Assembly: GCF_018687735.1 (NCBI RefSeq)
Contig: NZ_CP061304.1
Span: 1,364,001 to 1,428,000, forward strand
Direction: 5' to 3'
From: Polynucleobacter sp. MG-5-Ahmo-C2
Lineage (GTDB): Bacteria; Pseudomonadota; Gammaproteobacteria; Burkholderiales; Burkholderiaceae
Length of the DNA: 64,000 nucleotides
Shown: positions 45,972 through 54,662 of the stretch, piece by piece
Layout: every line of letters starts with the position of its first letter
Numbering within the stretch: position 1 is the first letter of the stretch
Notes under the pieces: generated by a model
Told to the model about the DNA's origin: nothing
Databases searched by the model: none
What the model saw: only the letters and a program-made list of their open reading frames with translations
Position numbers and translations under genes: made by a program

Positions 45972-46346
45972 ATGCAGAAAGAAGTTGCCTTAAACGTATT
46001 TGGGGAGCCTCTGATTCCCTGCTCCTTTGACCCACTCACCGGATTCTTTAGGGATGGCTGCTGCAAAACCAATGAAGAAGATGTGGGTAGTCACTTAGTA
46101 TGCGCGGTAGTGACCAAAGAATTTCTACAATTTAGCCTTGAAAAGGGTAATGACCTTATTACCCCCAGACCCGAGTATCAATTTCCAGGTTTGGTTGCTG
46201 GAGATCAGTGGTGTCTTTGCATTAATCGCTGGGTAGAGGCTGTTAATGCACACTGCGCTCCTTTAATCAAATTAGAGAGCACCCATATCAAAGCCTTAGA
46301 AACTGTTCCTCTGAATATCCTGCAGCAATATTCGAGCGAAGTGTGA
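45972..46346 (+). CDS. DUF2237 family protein
   Basis: This 124-residue protein matches DUF2237 over its full length: LNVFGEPLIPCSFDPLTGFF, RDGCC, GSHLVCAVVT, RPEYQFPGLVAGDQWCLC. Several conserved cysteines suggest metal or redox binding, but no function is known. AAGGA precedes the ATG. The stop overlaps the GTG of the deacetylase-like gene, so the two are translationally coupled. Confidence 0.93.
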   Translation: MQKEVALNVFGEPLIPCSFDPLTGFFRDGCCKTNEEDVGSHLVCAVVTKEFLQFSLEKGNDLITPRPEYQFPGLVAGDQWCLCINRWVEAVNAHCAPLIKLESTHIKALETVPLNILQQYSSEV

Positions 46347-47242
46347 AGGCTTTTTATACCGACCATTTTGTATTGCCGCTACCAGAGGGACATCGCTTCC
46401 CAATGGAGAAATATTCTCGCTTACGGGACCTCGTAAATACCATTACCGATATAGAGTTGGTAGAAGCCCCTGCGGCAAGTGATACCCAAATTCTTTATGC
46501 CCATGACCCAAACTATCTGATCAATATCATTGAAGGAAAGCTGAGCCCACAAGCTCAAAGAGAGATTGGCTTTCCTTGGAGCGAGCAAATGGTAGAGCGC
46601 TCTCGCCGATCTGCTGGTGCAACGATTGCTGCTGCAAAAACCGCACTTGAGGAAGGTATCTCGGTCAATCTAGCTGGTGGCACTCACCACGCTTATCGCG
46701 ATATGGGGAGTGGATTTTGTGTTTTCAATGACTCTGCTATAGCAGCGCGCGCACTGCAGAAAGAAATCAATTCTAAGTTAAAAATTGCGATCATTGATCT
46801 AGATGTCCACCAGGGCAATGGCACCGCGTCAATTTTGCAAAATGATTCCTCAATCTTTACGCTATCCATTCATGGGGAAAATAATTTCCCTTTTAAGAAG
46901 GAGCAAGGCGATCTTGATTTAGGTCTTCAAGATGGATGCGATGACCAAACCTACTTAAGTTCATTGGCACAATGCCTAGATGTACTGAGTACTCGCTTCC
47001 AAGCAGACTGCCTGATTTACCTTGCAGGAGCAGACCCCCACGAGGATGATCGTTTGGGTAGACTCAAAGTTAGTAAAGATGGAATGCGCTTGAGAGATGA
47101 AGCTGTTTTCCAGCACGCCTTAGATAGAAACATACCTGTAGCGATGTCAATGGCGGGCGGTTATGGAAAAGAAATTGGATCAACTGTTGATATCCATTTT
47201 CAGACCATCAAAACCGCCCTTCAATTTCAGCAGCAATACTAA
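46343..47242 (+). CDS. Histone deacetylase-like (class IV/acetoin utilisation type) deacetylase
   Basis: This 299-residue enzyme has the arginase/deacetylase fold. Catalytic and zinc segments are LAGGTHHAYRDMGSGFCVFN, IIDLDVHQGNGTASI and AGADPHEDDRLGRL. The third is a variant of the usual GxDxxxxDxLG. Bacterial members deacetylate small acyl amines or proteins. The start is GTG at 46343, overlapping the DUF2237 stop. Confidence 0.92.
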   Translation: MKAFYTDHFVLPLPEGHRFPMEKYSRLRDLVNTITDIELVEAPAASDTQILYAHDPNYLINIIEGKLSPQAQREIGFPWSEQMVERSRRSAGATIAAAKTALEEGISVNLAGGTHHAYRDMGSGFCVFNDSAIAARALQKEINSKLKIAIIDLDVHQGNGTASILQNDSSIFTLSIHGENNFPFKKEQGDLDLGLQDGCDDQTYLSSLAQCLDVLSTRFQADCLIYLAGADPHEDDRLGRLKVSKDGMRLRDEAVFQHALDRNIPVAMSMAGGYGKEIGSTVDIHFQTIKTALQFQQQY

Positions 47243-47247
47243 GAGGC

Positions 47248-47799
47248 CTAAGACTTCTTTTTAGACGCCGCTGTAGATGCCGATAGATTGCTAACGTTTT
47301 CTACGCTCTTCTCAAAGTTAGCAAAGGAGTCAGACATGGCAGCGCGTATTAACTCGAAATTTTGCAAAGCATTGTTAAATGAGGTTTTAAATACTGAAAC
47401 ATAGGCTTCACTCCCCATGGGCGCATTATTGGTAGCGTCATTTACAAAATGAATCAAGTCCGCCTTGGATTCTTGAATCAAACCCTCTGCAATTTTGACG
47501 AGCTCCTTGTTGCCGCTTTTCAAAACATTGAGCAACTGATTTTGGTATTGCGTCACTTCTTTAGCGGCATCCTGCAAAACCTCGGCGTGTACGTATTCAA
47601 AAGCGGCTCGAGGATCCTGAGTCTTCATCAGCTCAGAAACTCTTTTCTGCACTAGGGCAGCCAACTCTTGGGCAGCCTGCTGATTAATTTGTGCAATCGC
47701 TTGCGCACTTTCAGAAGCGACACGACCCGCAGCCTGGGTAGCATCAATCGCTCTTTGCTGACCTGGTATTGCACTCACATCAAATGGATTCTTGCTCAT
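47248..47799 (-). CDS. Phasin family protein
   Basis: This 183-residue, almost wholly helical protein is rich in Ala/Gln, with repeated amphipathic stretches (ATQAAGRVASESAQAIAQIN, AAFEYVHAEVLQDAAKE). It ends in a Lys/Ser tail (ASTAASKKKS). This fits phasins, which coat polyhydroxyalkanoate granules. It is convergent with the deacetylase gene, 5 bp away. No PHA synthase is in the window. Confidence 0.88.
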   Translation of the reverse strand: MSKNPFDVSAIPGQQRAIDATQAAGRVASESAQAIAQINQQAAQELAALVQKRVSELMKTQDPRAAFEYVHAEVLQDAAKEVTQYQNQLLNVLKSGNKELVKIAEGLIQESKADLIHFVNDATNNAPMGSEAYVSVFKTSFNNALQNFELIRAAMSDSFANFEKSVENVSNLSASTAASKKKS

Positions 47800-47905
47800 A
47801 TAGACCCCTCAGGTAGTGACGACTACTACCAATCTACTCTCGTTACAGAGGGTTTCTATAGAGGAATACCAGTAGAAAAGGTCAGGGATACCGCTTTATA
47901 GATTT

Positions 47906-48544
47906 TTACTTCTTCTTCGGCAGACTATTCATCGTAGCGGCATCATTTAACTGCTGATCAACAAGGTATAGCGTTCCCCCGTAATTGGCCTGCAAATCAT
48001 ATCCCGCTAACCCAACCGTGTAGAAAGTAATATCGGGGTTAAACGAACGAATTGTGCCGCCAGATCCTGCAGAAAAATTAGCATCAATATCTATGCCGCC
48101 CCGTTGACCATCAATTGAGCTTAATAAAAACTGATCAATCGCTGAAGTCGTTTTAAAGATCACAATCTGATACTGATTCTGATATCCAGCACCCAATCCC
48201 TCGCCTGTTTTTAAGGCTTGCATAAACACAGGCTCTTTGCGACGCTTGTCATATAAAACCCCTTCACCCCTTGCAACCACAATTAGCAACACATTAATGT
48301 TGGTGGTGCTAAAGACGGCATAACCCGGTGCTGCTGAAATTTCTTTCTGAACTGCGGGGTTTTGTTTGATGAGAGCCTGAAGACCCGTCTGCGCCATCTT
48401 GATTGTTGCTTGACGTTTTTGAAGAATCTCAGCCTCAGTCAGCGGCTTGCCATTCTGACTAGTAGATTGACAAGCGGTCAATCCCGCAATAGCAAGCAAG
48501 AGGATTAATGCGTAACGCATCATTGGATTTAGTGGATGGCTCAT
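47906..48544 (-). CDS. SYLF (YSC84-like) lipid-binding domain lipoprotein
   Basis: This 212-residue protein has a signal sequence with lipobox IAGLTAC near residue 25. The SYLF domain follows: AAPGYAVFSTTNINVLLIVV, RGEGVLYDKRRKEPVFMQAL, GLGAGYQNQYQIVIFK and FSAGSGG. SYLF proteins bind phosphoinositides in eukaryotes; the bacterial role is unclear. It lies 8 bp downstream of the amidohydrolase gene, so they probably form one transcript. Confidence 0.87.
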   Translation of the reverse strand: MSHPLNPMMRYALILLLAIAGLTACQSTSQNGKPLTEAEILQKRQATIKMAQTGLQALIKQNPAVQKEISAAPGYAVFSTTNINVLLIVVARGEGVLYDKRRKEPVFMQALKTGEGLGAGYQNQYQIVIFKTTSAIDQFLLSSIDGQRGGIDIDANFSAGSGGTIRSFNPDITFYTVGLAGYDLQANYGGTLYLVDQQLNDAATMNSLPKKK

Positions 48545-48552
48545 ATTGAAAA

Positions 48553-49659
48553 TTAATTTACTGAGATGACGGATTGCGGCTTGTCTAGTTTGTAATATTG
48601 AATTTCTTTTGCATTGACATCGATTTTCTTCATATCAAAAGAATAGATATTAGTAGTCTCGAACATTTTGAGGCTGTAGACCATATTTTTATTATCAGCC
48701 ACAACACTCCACTCTGTGATCTCAATGCCACCGGCACCACCACCATAGGCGTTTGTTGCAGGCAAGCTAATGGCGCCAGGCGGAATATCAAAGCTGCCTA
48801 AAATATGCCAAGCAGTGTTCGTTTGCTGTACTGTTGTATAGCTTACCGGTACAGACTTAGTCAAAAATAAAGCCCGTATAAAGCGGCTGGGGCTCAAATA
48901 ATCGCCAGGTAAGCCATGTAAACCACTGCCTGAGCTTGGCGGTACAAAACGTATTCCATTTATCAATAAGGGATCCTTCTCAACACTAGTCAGATTTGCA
49001 TAATTACCAATGTTGTTCAATTGATCCCGAAATGCTGGGTCATTGGTCATCACACCTGTTGGGTTATCAGTGATTACTAGTTCGCCCTTGAGATACTCAA
49101 TCACAATGCTCTTCCCCTTAGCATCATGCAATGTCATGCGGACGGGTGCCGATTGATTGTTGTATGCGGGAATAATAGAGCGATTGACCTTAATCTTCTG
49201 AAATCCGGTCTTCACTTCGTCAACGGTCGCAAAATTAGTCAAGGCATATATCAACATCTGGATGGAGGCAATGCTGTTTGCAGAGTCGGCCTGAGTAACT
49301 GCCTGATACACGGCGGTATTGGGAGCATTCAATAAGCCACCTACCAGGCCTTTTTCATTCATGCCATCAACTAAAACCGGCATACCTAAACCATTCATAC
49401 CAGCCACTGCATATTTGCTAGTCCAATTGAGCCCTGTCCCAGGCTTACTATCAGCACCAACTCCAGCAATAGGTAAATTTCTTGGGATCACGGTCAATTG
49501 AGAGTTGAGAGCAAGCCCAAACTCCATGGTGCGGCCATAAACAAATCCATTGTCGCTCCCCTTTAGCAAAAAGCTAGTGCAGGCATTACTGGAGAGCGGC
49601 GCGATGATCAATAGGATCGATATCAATAGCGCGAGAAATTGCTTGATTGTTTGATTCAT
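48553..49659 (-). CDS. Exported linear amide C-N hydrolase (choloylglycine hydrolase family)
   Basis: This 368-residue Ntn-hydrolase precursor has a signal peptide whose predicted cleavage after NA leaves Cys27 as the N-terminal nucleophile (ACTSFLLKG). Conserved YGRTMEFG and GMNEKGLVGGLLN follow. The family includes bile-salt hydrolases, penicillin V acylases and N-acyl-homoserine-lactone acylases; in a freshwater bacterium an acyl amide of microbial or plant origin is more likely than bile salts. It forms an operon with the SYLF lipoprotein. Confidence 0.88.
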   Translation of the reverse strand: MNQTIKQFLALLISILLIIAPLSSNACTSFLLKGSDNGFVYGRTMEFGLALNSQLTVIPRNLPIAGVGADSKPGTGLNWTSKYAVAGMNGLGMPVLVDGMNEKGLVGGLLNAPNTAVYQAVTQADSANSIASIQMLIYALTNFATVDEVKTGFQKIKVNRSIIPAYNNQSAPVRMTLHDAKGKSIVIEYLKGELVITDNPTGVMTNDPAFRDQLNNIGNYANLTSVEKDPLLINGIRFVPPSSGSGLHGLPGDYLSPSRFIRALFLTKSVPVSYTTVQQTNTAWHILGSFDIPPGAISLPATNAYGGGAGGIEITEWSVVADNKNMVYSLKMFETTNIYSFDMKKIDVNAKEIQYYKLDKPQSVISVN

Positions 49660-49853
49660 GGGAACTCCTGCAATAGATTGATTAATGTATGCCCAAAATT
49701 AGAATTTATTGAAAAGCAGTCATTTAGACACGCTGATTCTAAAGGAGCATTATTACTGATAAGCTATTTTCTTTAAGAACATCGCTATAGGTATCAATAA
49801 GCCTGGTTCAACTAGAATGGCTTATCTTTTCCAATATAAATAAGGGAATATCA

Positions 49854-50489
49854 ATGAGCCTCATTCATAAACTGCAGTGGCGCTATGCCACTAAAAAAAT
49901 GGACCCATCAAAGATGGTCCCCCAAGAGAAAGTTGATCAAATTCTTGAGGCAATCCGCTTGACGGCCAGCTCTAGCGGACTACAACCCTATGAAGTACTG
50001 GTAATTACCAATCAGGAAATCCGTGAACAAATAAAACCTATTGCTAACGGCCAATCTCAAATTACAGATTGCTCACACTTACTTGTATTTGCAGCCTGGG
50101 ATAACTACACGGCTGAGCGTATTAATGATGCATTTGATATGACTGAGGAAATCCGCAACTTCACCAGCGAGGCAGGAACGGCTTATCGTCAAATGCTTCT
50201 GAAAGCTTATCCAGCAAGAGATGCAGAAGTCAATTTCACGCACGCTGCGAAACAGGTTTACATTGGACTTGGTACTGCATTAATTGCGGCTGCTTATGAA
50301 GAAGTCGATAGCACCCCAATGGAGGGATTTGATCCAAAAGCACTCGATGCCATTCTGAACCTCAGGGAAACGGGGTTGCGCAGTGTTGTGATGCTCCCGC
50401 TAGGCTACAGAAAATCTGATGAAGATTGGCTGCTTAAGCTCAAGAAGGTGAGAAGACCCAAAGAAAGTTTCATTAGCTGGATCAAATAA
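49854..50489 (+). CDS. NAD(P)H-dependent oxidoreductase (nitroreductase family, NfsB-like)
   Basis: This 211-residue flavoprotein begins MSLIHKLQWRYATKKMDPSK, with the FMN-contact region RLTASSSGLQPYEVLVI and a late GLRSVVMLPLGYRKSDEDW. It resembles NfsB/YdgI-type reductases that reduce quinones or nitro compounds. AAGGG precedes the ATG. It is monocistronic, followed by a terminator. The island nitroreductase at 55891 is only distantly related. Confidence 0.9.
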   Translation: MSLIHKLQWRYATKKMDPSKMVPQEKVDQILEAIRLTASSSGLQPYEVLVITNQEIREQIKPIANGQSQITDCSHLLVFAAWDNYTAERINDAFDMTEEIRNFTSEAGTAYRQMLLKAYPARDAEVNFTHAAKQVYIGLGTALIAAAYEEVDSTPMEGFDPKALDAILNLRETGLRSVVMLPLGYRKSDEDWLLKLKKVRRPKESFISWIK

Positions 50490-50506
50490 ATATCCAGTAA
50501 GAGCCA

Positions 50507-50536
50507 AAAATACCAGCCCCAGGGTTGGTATTTTTA
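50507..50536 (+). terminator. Intrinsic terminator after the nitroreductase gene
   Basis: AAAAATACCA at 50507-50516 pairs with TGGTATTTTT at 50527-50536, and the stem may extend into GCCC/GGGT. T-rich sequence follows on the plus strand. It lies 17 bp after the stop codon. Confidence 0.8.
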
Positions 50537-50596
50537 TTTATAGTAGATCTATGTACGGCGAATAAGCGATGCCTGGAGTTCTGTAGAATCAAGTAC

Positions 50597-51253
50597 ATGA
50601 AGCCAACTATCAAAATTGACTACGTATCAGATATAGCTTGTCCTTGGTGCGCCGTGGGACTTGGCAATCTCAATCAAGCAATAGCCCAGCTAAGCGATAA
50701 GGTAGACTTTGAAGTGCATTTTCGACCCTTTGAACTTAATCCCAATATGCCTTTGGGCGGACAAGATGCCATTGAGCACCTCACTGAAAAGTACGGCTTA
50801 AGCGCAGAGCAAGTCAAAGCCAATCAAGCCAATATTCGCACCAAAGCATTAGAAGCTGGATTTGAATTTCATCCAGAAGGCCGGAAACGGGTTTACAACA
50901 CCTTTAATGCCCATCGCCTTTTGTACTGGGTCGCCAAAGAATATGACCTGCAAAAACAGGCCGCTCTTAAAAAAGAATTACTCAACACCTACTTTTGTAT
51001 GGCAGTAAACCTAGATGATCAGAACAATTTACTAGAGGCAGTTAAACGAGCTGGCTTAGATGCTCAAAGAGCACAAGAAGTTCTGAGTGCTAATGAATTT
51101 GCCAATGAGGTCAGGAAAGAAGAGGCTGCGTATACAGGCGCAGGCATCAGCTCTGTTCCGTCGATCATCCTGAATGATCAATACCTCTTACAAGGCGCTC
51201 AAGCCCCAGAGTCCTTTGTGAATGCATTTGAGCAGCGCATTCAAGGGGCCTAA
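50597..51253 (+). CDS. DsbA family oxidoreductase (FrnE-like)
   Basis: This 218-residue cytoplasmic protein starts MKPTIKIDYVSDIACPWCAV with the CPWC active site at about residues 15-18. FRPFELNPNMPLGG and the C-terminal GISSVPSIILNDQYLLQGAQ match FrnE/2-hydroxychromene-2-carboxylate isomerase-like proteins. No signal peptide is present. The ATG at 50597 begins the conserved domain; 24 extra codons upstream look non-coding. It is the last ordinary gene before the first tRNA-Met remnant. Confidence 0.9.
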   Translation: MKPTIKIDYVSDIACPWCAVGLGNLNQAIAQLSDKVDFEVHFRPFELNPNMPLGGQDAIEHLTEKYGLSAEQVKANQANIRTKALEAGFEFHPEGRKRVYNTFNAHRLLYWVAKEYDLQKQAALKKELLNTYFCMAVNLDDQNNLLEAVKRAGLDAQRAQEVLSANEFANEVRKEEAAYTGAGISSVPSIILNDQYLLQGAQAPESFVNAFEQRIQGA

Positions 51254-51258
51254 AGAGA

Positions 51259-51335
51259 TAAACCTCACCATTGTGCATGAGGGTTTGCTTTTCTGGTGCT
51301 CACCAGGACTTAAATCTGGGGCCAAAGGATTTATG
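51259..51335 (-). repeat. Displaced 3' half of tRNA-Met plus its terminator (copy C, most decayed)
   Basis: The plus strand contains ATGAGGGTTTGCTTTTCTGG followed by a degraded copy of the tRNA-Met 3' half (CCA at 51294-51296; T-arm and variable region to the anticodon loop at about 51335). It shares orientation and the downstream terminator-like stem with the intact gene at 58162. A 2-base deletion in the acceptor strand and several substitutions rule out function. I read it as the outermost att site of an integrated segment. Confidence 0.8.
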
Positions 51336-51465
51336 AAAGTAGATGCTCAAAGAAAACCACTAGGATTTCAAGAGGTTATGCCTCCTAAATATCGGTGAGC
51401 GAGCATTTGTGTGACTAAATTAACAAGATCACAAGAAACGCTCCCCCATTCTTTGGTTTTCAAAG

Positions 51466-52782
51466 TCAAAAAACTTTTGAGTGATGACCTAGAGCAAACT
51501 CAGAAAATTTAGCCACACTAAGTAACTTGACATCGCTTCGATAATTTCCAATCAGCTGTATGCCCAGTGGCAATCCATTCCTTGACTTACCTGCAGGGAT
51601 AGTGATCGAAGGAATTCCCAAAAAACTCCAGAGAGCACAGAAAATCGGATCGCCAGTAGAGACTAAGCTCTTTGGGGCTTCCCCACTTGCAGGGGCCATT
51701 AAGAATGCATCAAATTCATCAAAATAAGCACCGATAGAGGCACGCAGTTTTTTCTGTAAAAACTTGGCGGCAATATAGGCAGGTGCACTGTGTTGTAAAC
51801 CTCTTGCTACTAACTCTTGAATATGAATGCTCAGTAAATCATTTACTTTTTCAGAATGAGCCGCATGAATTTCTGCGGCTTCAGATTCCATAATAAGATT
51901 CATTGCCTGAATCGCATCCCAATACTCTTGTGGCAAGGATAGTTTTTGAACGACAGCACCTGACTCCTCAAGCTTTTGCGCGGCCAATTTCAAAGCCTGC
52001 TTTTGGTCATCGGACATCATATGATCTAGCGGCGTTTCCAGTAAGGCGATCTTCGGCTTATCTAACATAGGCAATTCTCTGTTGACACTAAATACCAGAT
52101 CGGGGAGAACAATTAACTCCGGGTCAGACGAATCACTATTTTTTAAATTATTAAAAGCAAACGCCATATCATCAACTGACCGTGTGAAAAATCCAATATG
52201 GTCGAGCGAATAAGACAAGGCGTGAGCTCCAGACTTGGAAACTGCTCCATAGCTCGCCTTGTATCCCACTACCCCGCAATATGCTGCCGGCCTAATGATG
52301 GAACCTTGTGTTTGCGAACCTAGCGCCAAAGGAACAATCCCGGCACCAACAGATGCCGCTGATCCACTAGAGGATCCACCGGGCGTATGTTCTGCATTAA
52401 TAGGGTTTGTCGTTGGACCCGGATTGCGCCATGCAAATTCAGTGGTAACTGATTTACCAAAAATTACTCCGCCAAGACTACGAATTTTTTTAACGATGGC
52501 AGCATCTTCAACGGGAGTTTTATCTTTATAGATAGGTGACCCATTGGTCGTTGGAAGATCAAACGTATTAATAATGTCTTTTACGGCAATTGGAATTCCT
52601 GAGAGTGGGCCAGACTTTATCTGCCTTGCCATTGACTCCATTGAAGCTCTTGAGACAAAAGCCTTGAGAACCGGCTCCACTTCATTCGCTTTATCAAAAG
52701 ATGCTTGCACCACATCCATGGGTTTTAATTGATTAGCAGCAATTAAGTTACAAGCCTCAGTTATTCCAATTATTTTTTTCAT
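51466..52782 (-). CDS. Amidase signature family hydrolase
   Basis: This 438-residue enzyme has the amidase-signature Ser-Ser-Lys machinery: IPIAVKDIINTFDLPTTNGS contains the catalytic Lys and GGSSSGSAASVGAGIVPLALG the Ser cluster, followed by GSIIRPAAYCGVVGYKAS. It is not GatA, being shorter and unaccompanied by GatB/C. It heads away from the ABC transporter genes as the last gene in their direction (63 bp gap), so it probably hydrolyses the imported amide. There is no clear SD before the ATG. Confidence 0.9.
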   Translation of the reverse strand: MKKIIGITEACNLIAANQLKPMDVVQASFDKANEVEPVLKAFVSRASMESMARQIKSGPLSGIPIAVKDIINTFDLPTTNGSPIYKDKTPVEDAAIVKKIRSLGGVIFGKSVTTEFAWRNPGPTTNPINAEHTPGGSSSGSAASVGAGIVPLALGSQTQGSIIRPAAYCGVVGYKASYGAVSKSGAHALSYSLDHIGFFTRSVDDMAFAFNNLKNSDSSDPELIVLPDLVFSVNRELPMLDKPKIALLETPLDHMMSDDQKQALKLAAQKLEESGAVVQKLSLPQEYWDAIQAMNLIMESEAAEIHAAHSEKVNDLLSIHIQELVARGLQHSAPAYIAAKFLQKKLRASIGAYFDEFDAFLMAPASGEAPKSLVSTGDPIFCALWSFLGIPSITIPAGKSRNGLPLGIQLIGNYRSDVKLLSVAKFSEFALGHHSKVF

Positions 52783-52845
52783 ATTTTTTAGTTAATTCAA
52801 AGAAATGGGGCGTAAAAATACGCCCCAGTTGATCAATAATCGCGA

Positions 52846-53817
52846 TTACTTCAGTTTTATAGCGTTTTGAATATAAGTTTCGTTAATGAAGTTTTCAAAT
52901 ACAGGCTGCTCTTTTAGATTACCCAAGGCAATTTGTGTGTCCATGGAAATTTTGAGTGCTGCAGGAGTAATTTGAACGCTCTTAGGAAACACGTTCTCAC
53001 TCATCATGCGAGTCACTGCATTTTCAACTACTTGTGGATCTAGCGTTGGGAATTCTTTCTTAGCAACCTCGATTGCACCCTTAGGATCTTTAGCCATAAA
53101 ACGAAGTGCAACTTCCATGCCATTAACCATTCTCTGAGCAGAAACAGGGTCAACAGTCTTCATTGCAGTAATGGAAGAGAAAGCGTAAGCGCCATAAGTT
53201 TTCGGGAAGCCCAAAACAACCTTCATTCCCTTAATTGCTACTTGATCTAGGCCTGGCTCGTATAAGACTGCTACTTTAGCTTGGCCGCCCAATAAGGCTG
53301 CTGGCTCAGTACCAAGAGGAACTTGGATCATATCAATATCTTTATCACTCATGCCATTTTCTTTAAGCAACTTTAGGAATAAAGAAGTGCTTGTTGTTGG
53401 CATTAAACCAGTCACTACTTTTTGACCCTTGATATCTTTAATGCTAGTAAATTTAACATCAGGAGCTGTTGCAATCCATACGGCTGCACCATTCACTGCA
53501 TTACTAATCACACCAACATTGGCACCTTTGGAGGCAGCAATAGCAGTCCACTCAGGACCATGGATTGAAAATTGTGAACTTCCTGAAAGGACTGAAGATA
53601 ATGCTGCGGTAGGAGATCCTGCAGTTTCTTTAATGACACTTAAACCTTGGTCTTTAAAGAAACCTTTATCAATTGCGACATAAAGGGGTAAATACAACAT
53701 CGACTGAAATGCCTGAGAAATAGTGACTGTTTTTACTTCAGCAGTTGCGCTAAACGACGCGCCAGAAATGGCTAACGCCGCAACCGTTACTTGTAGCTTT
53801 CTATAAATCGATTTCAT
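52846..53817 (-). CDS. ABC transporter substrate-binding protein (SsuA/ThiY/NMT1 family)
   Basis: This 323-residue protein has a signal peptide ending SATAEV and an NMT1-like periplasmic domain: VTISQAFQSMLYLPLYVAID, KGFFKDQGLSVIKETAGSPT, and VLSGSSQFSIHGPEW. These receptors bind sulfonates, nitrate, pyrimidines or related small compounds. A strong SD (GGAGG) precedes the ATG. The permease gene lies 29 bp upstream in the operon. Confidence 0.9.
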   Translation of the reverse strand: MKSIYRKLQVTVAALAISGASFSATAEVKTVTISQAFQSMLYLPLYVAIDKGFFKDQGLSVIKETAGSPTAALSSVLSGSSQFSIHGPEWTAIAASKGANVGVISNAVNGAAVWIATAPDVKFTSIKDIKGQKVVTGLMPTTSTSLFLKLLKENGMSDKDIDMIQVPLGTEPAALLGGQAKVAVLYEPGLDQVAIKGMKVVLGFPKTYGAYAFSSITAMKTVDPVSAQRMVNGMEVALRFMAKDPKGAIEVAKKEFPTLDPQVVENAVTRMMSENVFPKSVQITPAALKISMDTQIALGNLKEQPVFENFINETYIQNAIKLK

Positions 53818-53846
53818 GAAAAACCTCCGTGAGATTATTAAAAAAA

Positions 53847-54662
53847 TTACATCCGAATTTGTGTACGTCCTGCATCATCGCGCCATGGGAATAAGAGGCG
53901 CTCTAGTGCATCAATGCCGTGATACAGAAAGAAACCTACGATCATGAGCATGAATAAACCAACCCAAACTGAATTAAGTTCGTACAAGCTTGATGCGTTG
54001 TAAATCATGTGTCCCAAGCCAGCCTTTGATGAAATGAATTCACCTACAACCGCACCAACCAATCCAAAACCCACGTTGATACGAAAGTTGGAAACGATTG
54101 CTGGCATTGAAGAAGGAACAACTACCTGACGAAATATTTGCTTGCGATCAGCGCCCATCGAATACAGCAACGATTGCAAATCCTTGTCAGCCTCTTTGGT
54201 TGCTTGATGGGCCGCAATAAGGGCAATGATGGCTGTCATGGAGACGACCAATACAACCTTAGCACCTAAGCCCGTACCAAACCAAAGCAAAATAATGGGA
54301 GCCAAGGCAATTTTTGGGACGCTATTAATAGCAACAATGAATGGTTCAACAATTTGAGAAACCCATTTCGAATACCACAATAGCAAACCAATGCTTGTTC
54401 CAACAAGGGTGCCAATGACAAAACCCAATAAAGCCTCCCAGAGTGTGTATCCCGTATCAATAAAGATGGAGTAATCCATCACACTTGCGATAAAACGCTT
54501 CCAAATACCAAACGGAGTGCCAATTAAAAACTCTGAGATAAGCCCAAACTCTGCCAGGGTTTGCCAAATAGCAAAGAAAATGACCACTGATAAGATTTGG
54601 ATTAGGGACTTTCCAAGACCCGTATCCAGCATTTGACTCATATTGCGCTTTTCTTGACTCAT
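53847..54662 (-). CDS. ABC transporter permease (SsuC/NitT-TauT type)
   Basis: This 271-residue six-helix permease has the EAA-loop region reading YSMGADRKQIFRQVVVPSSM before PAIVSNFRINVGFGLVGAVV. The length and topology fit the nitrate/sulfonate/taurine class. The start codon overlaps the stop of the ATPase gene (ATGA). It is part of the island operon 55447 to 51466. Confidence 0.92.
   Translation of the reverse strand: MSQEKRNMSQMLDTGLGKSLIQILSVVIFFAIWQTLAEFGLISEFLIGTPFGIWKRFIASVMDYSIFIDTGYTLWEALLGFVIGTLVGTSIGLLLWYSKWVSQIVEPFIVAINSVPKIALAPIILLWFGTGLGAKVVLVVSMTAIIALIAAHQATKEADKDLQSLLYSMGADRKQIFRQVVVPSSMPAIVSNFRINVGFGLVGAVVGEFISSKAGLGHMIYNASSLYELNSVWVGLFMLMIVGFFLYHGIDALERLLFPWRDDAGRTQIRM

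Noticed and set aside
51294..51335. A second functional tRNA gene at copy C (and likewise at copy B)
   Set aside because: Only the 3' half is present; there is no acceptor 5' strand, D-arm or intact anticodon stem, and copy C has a deletion in the acceptor strand.
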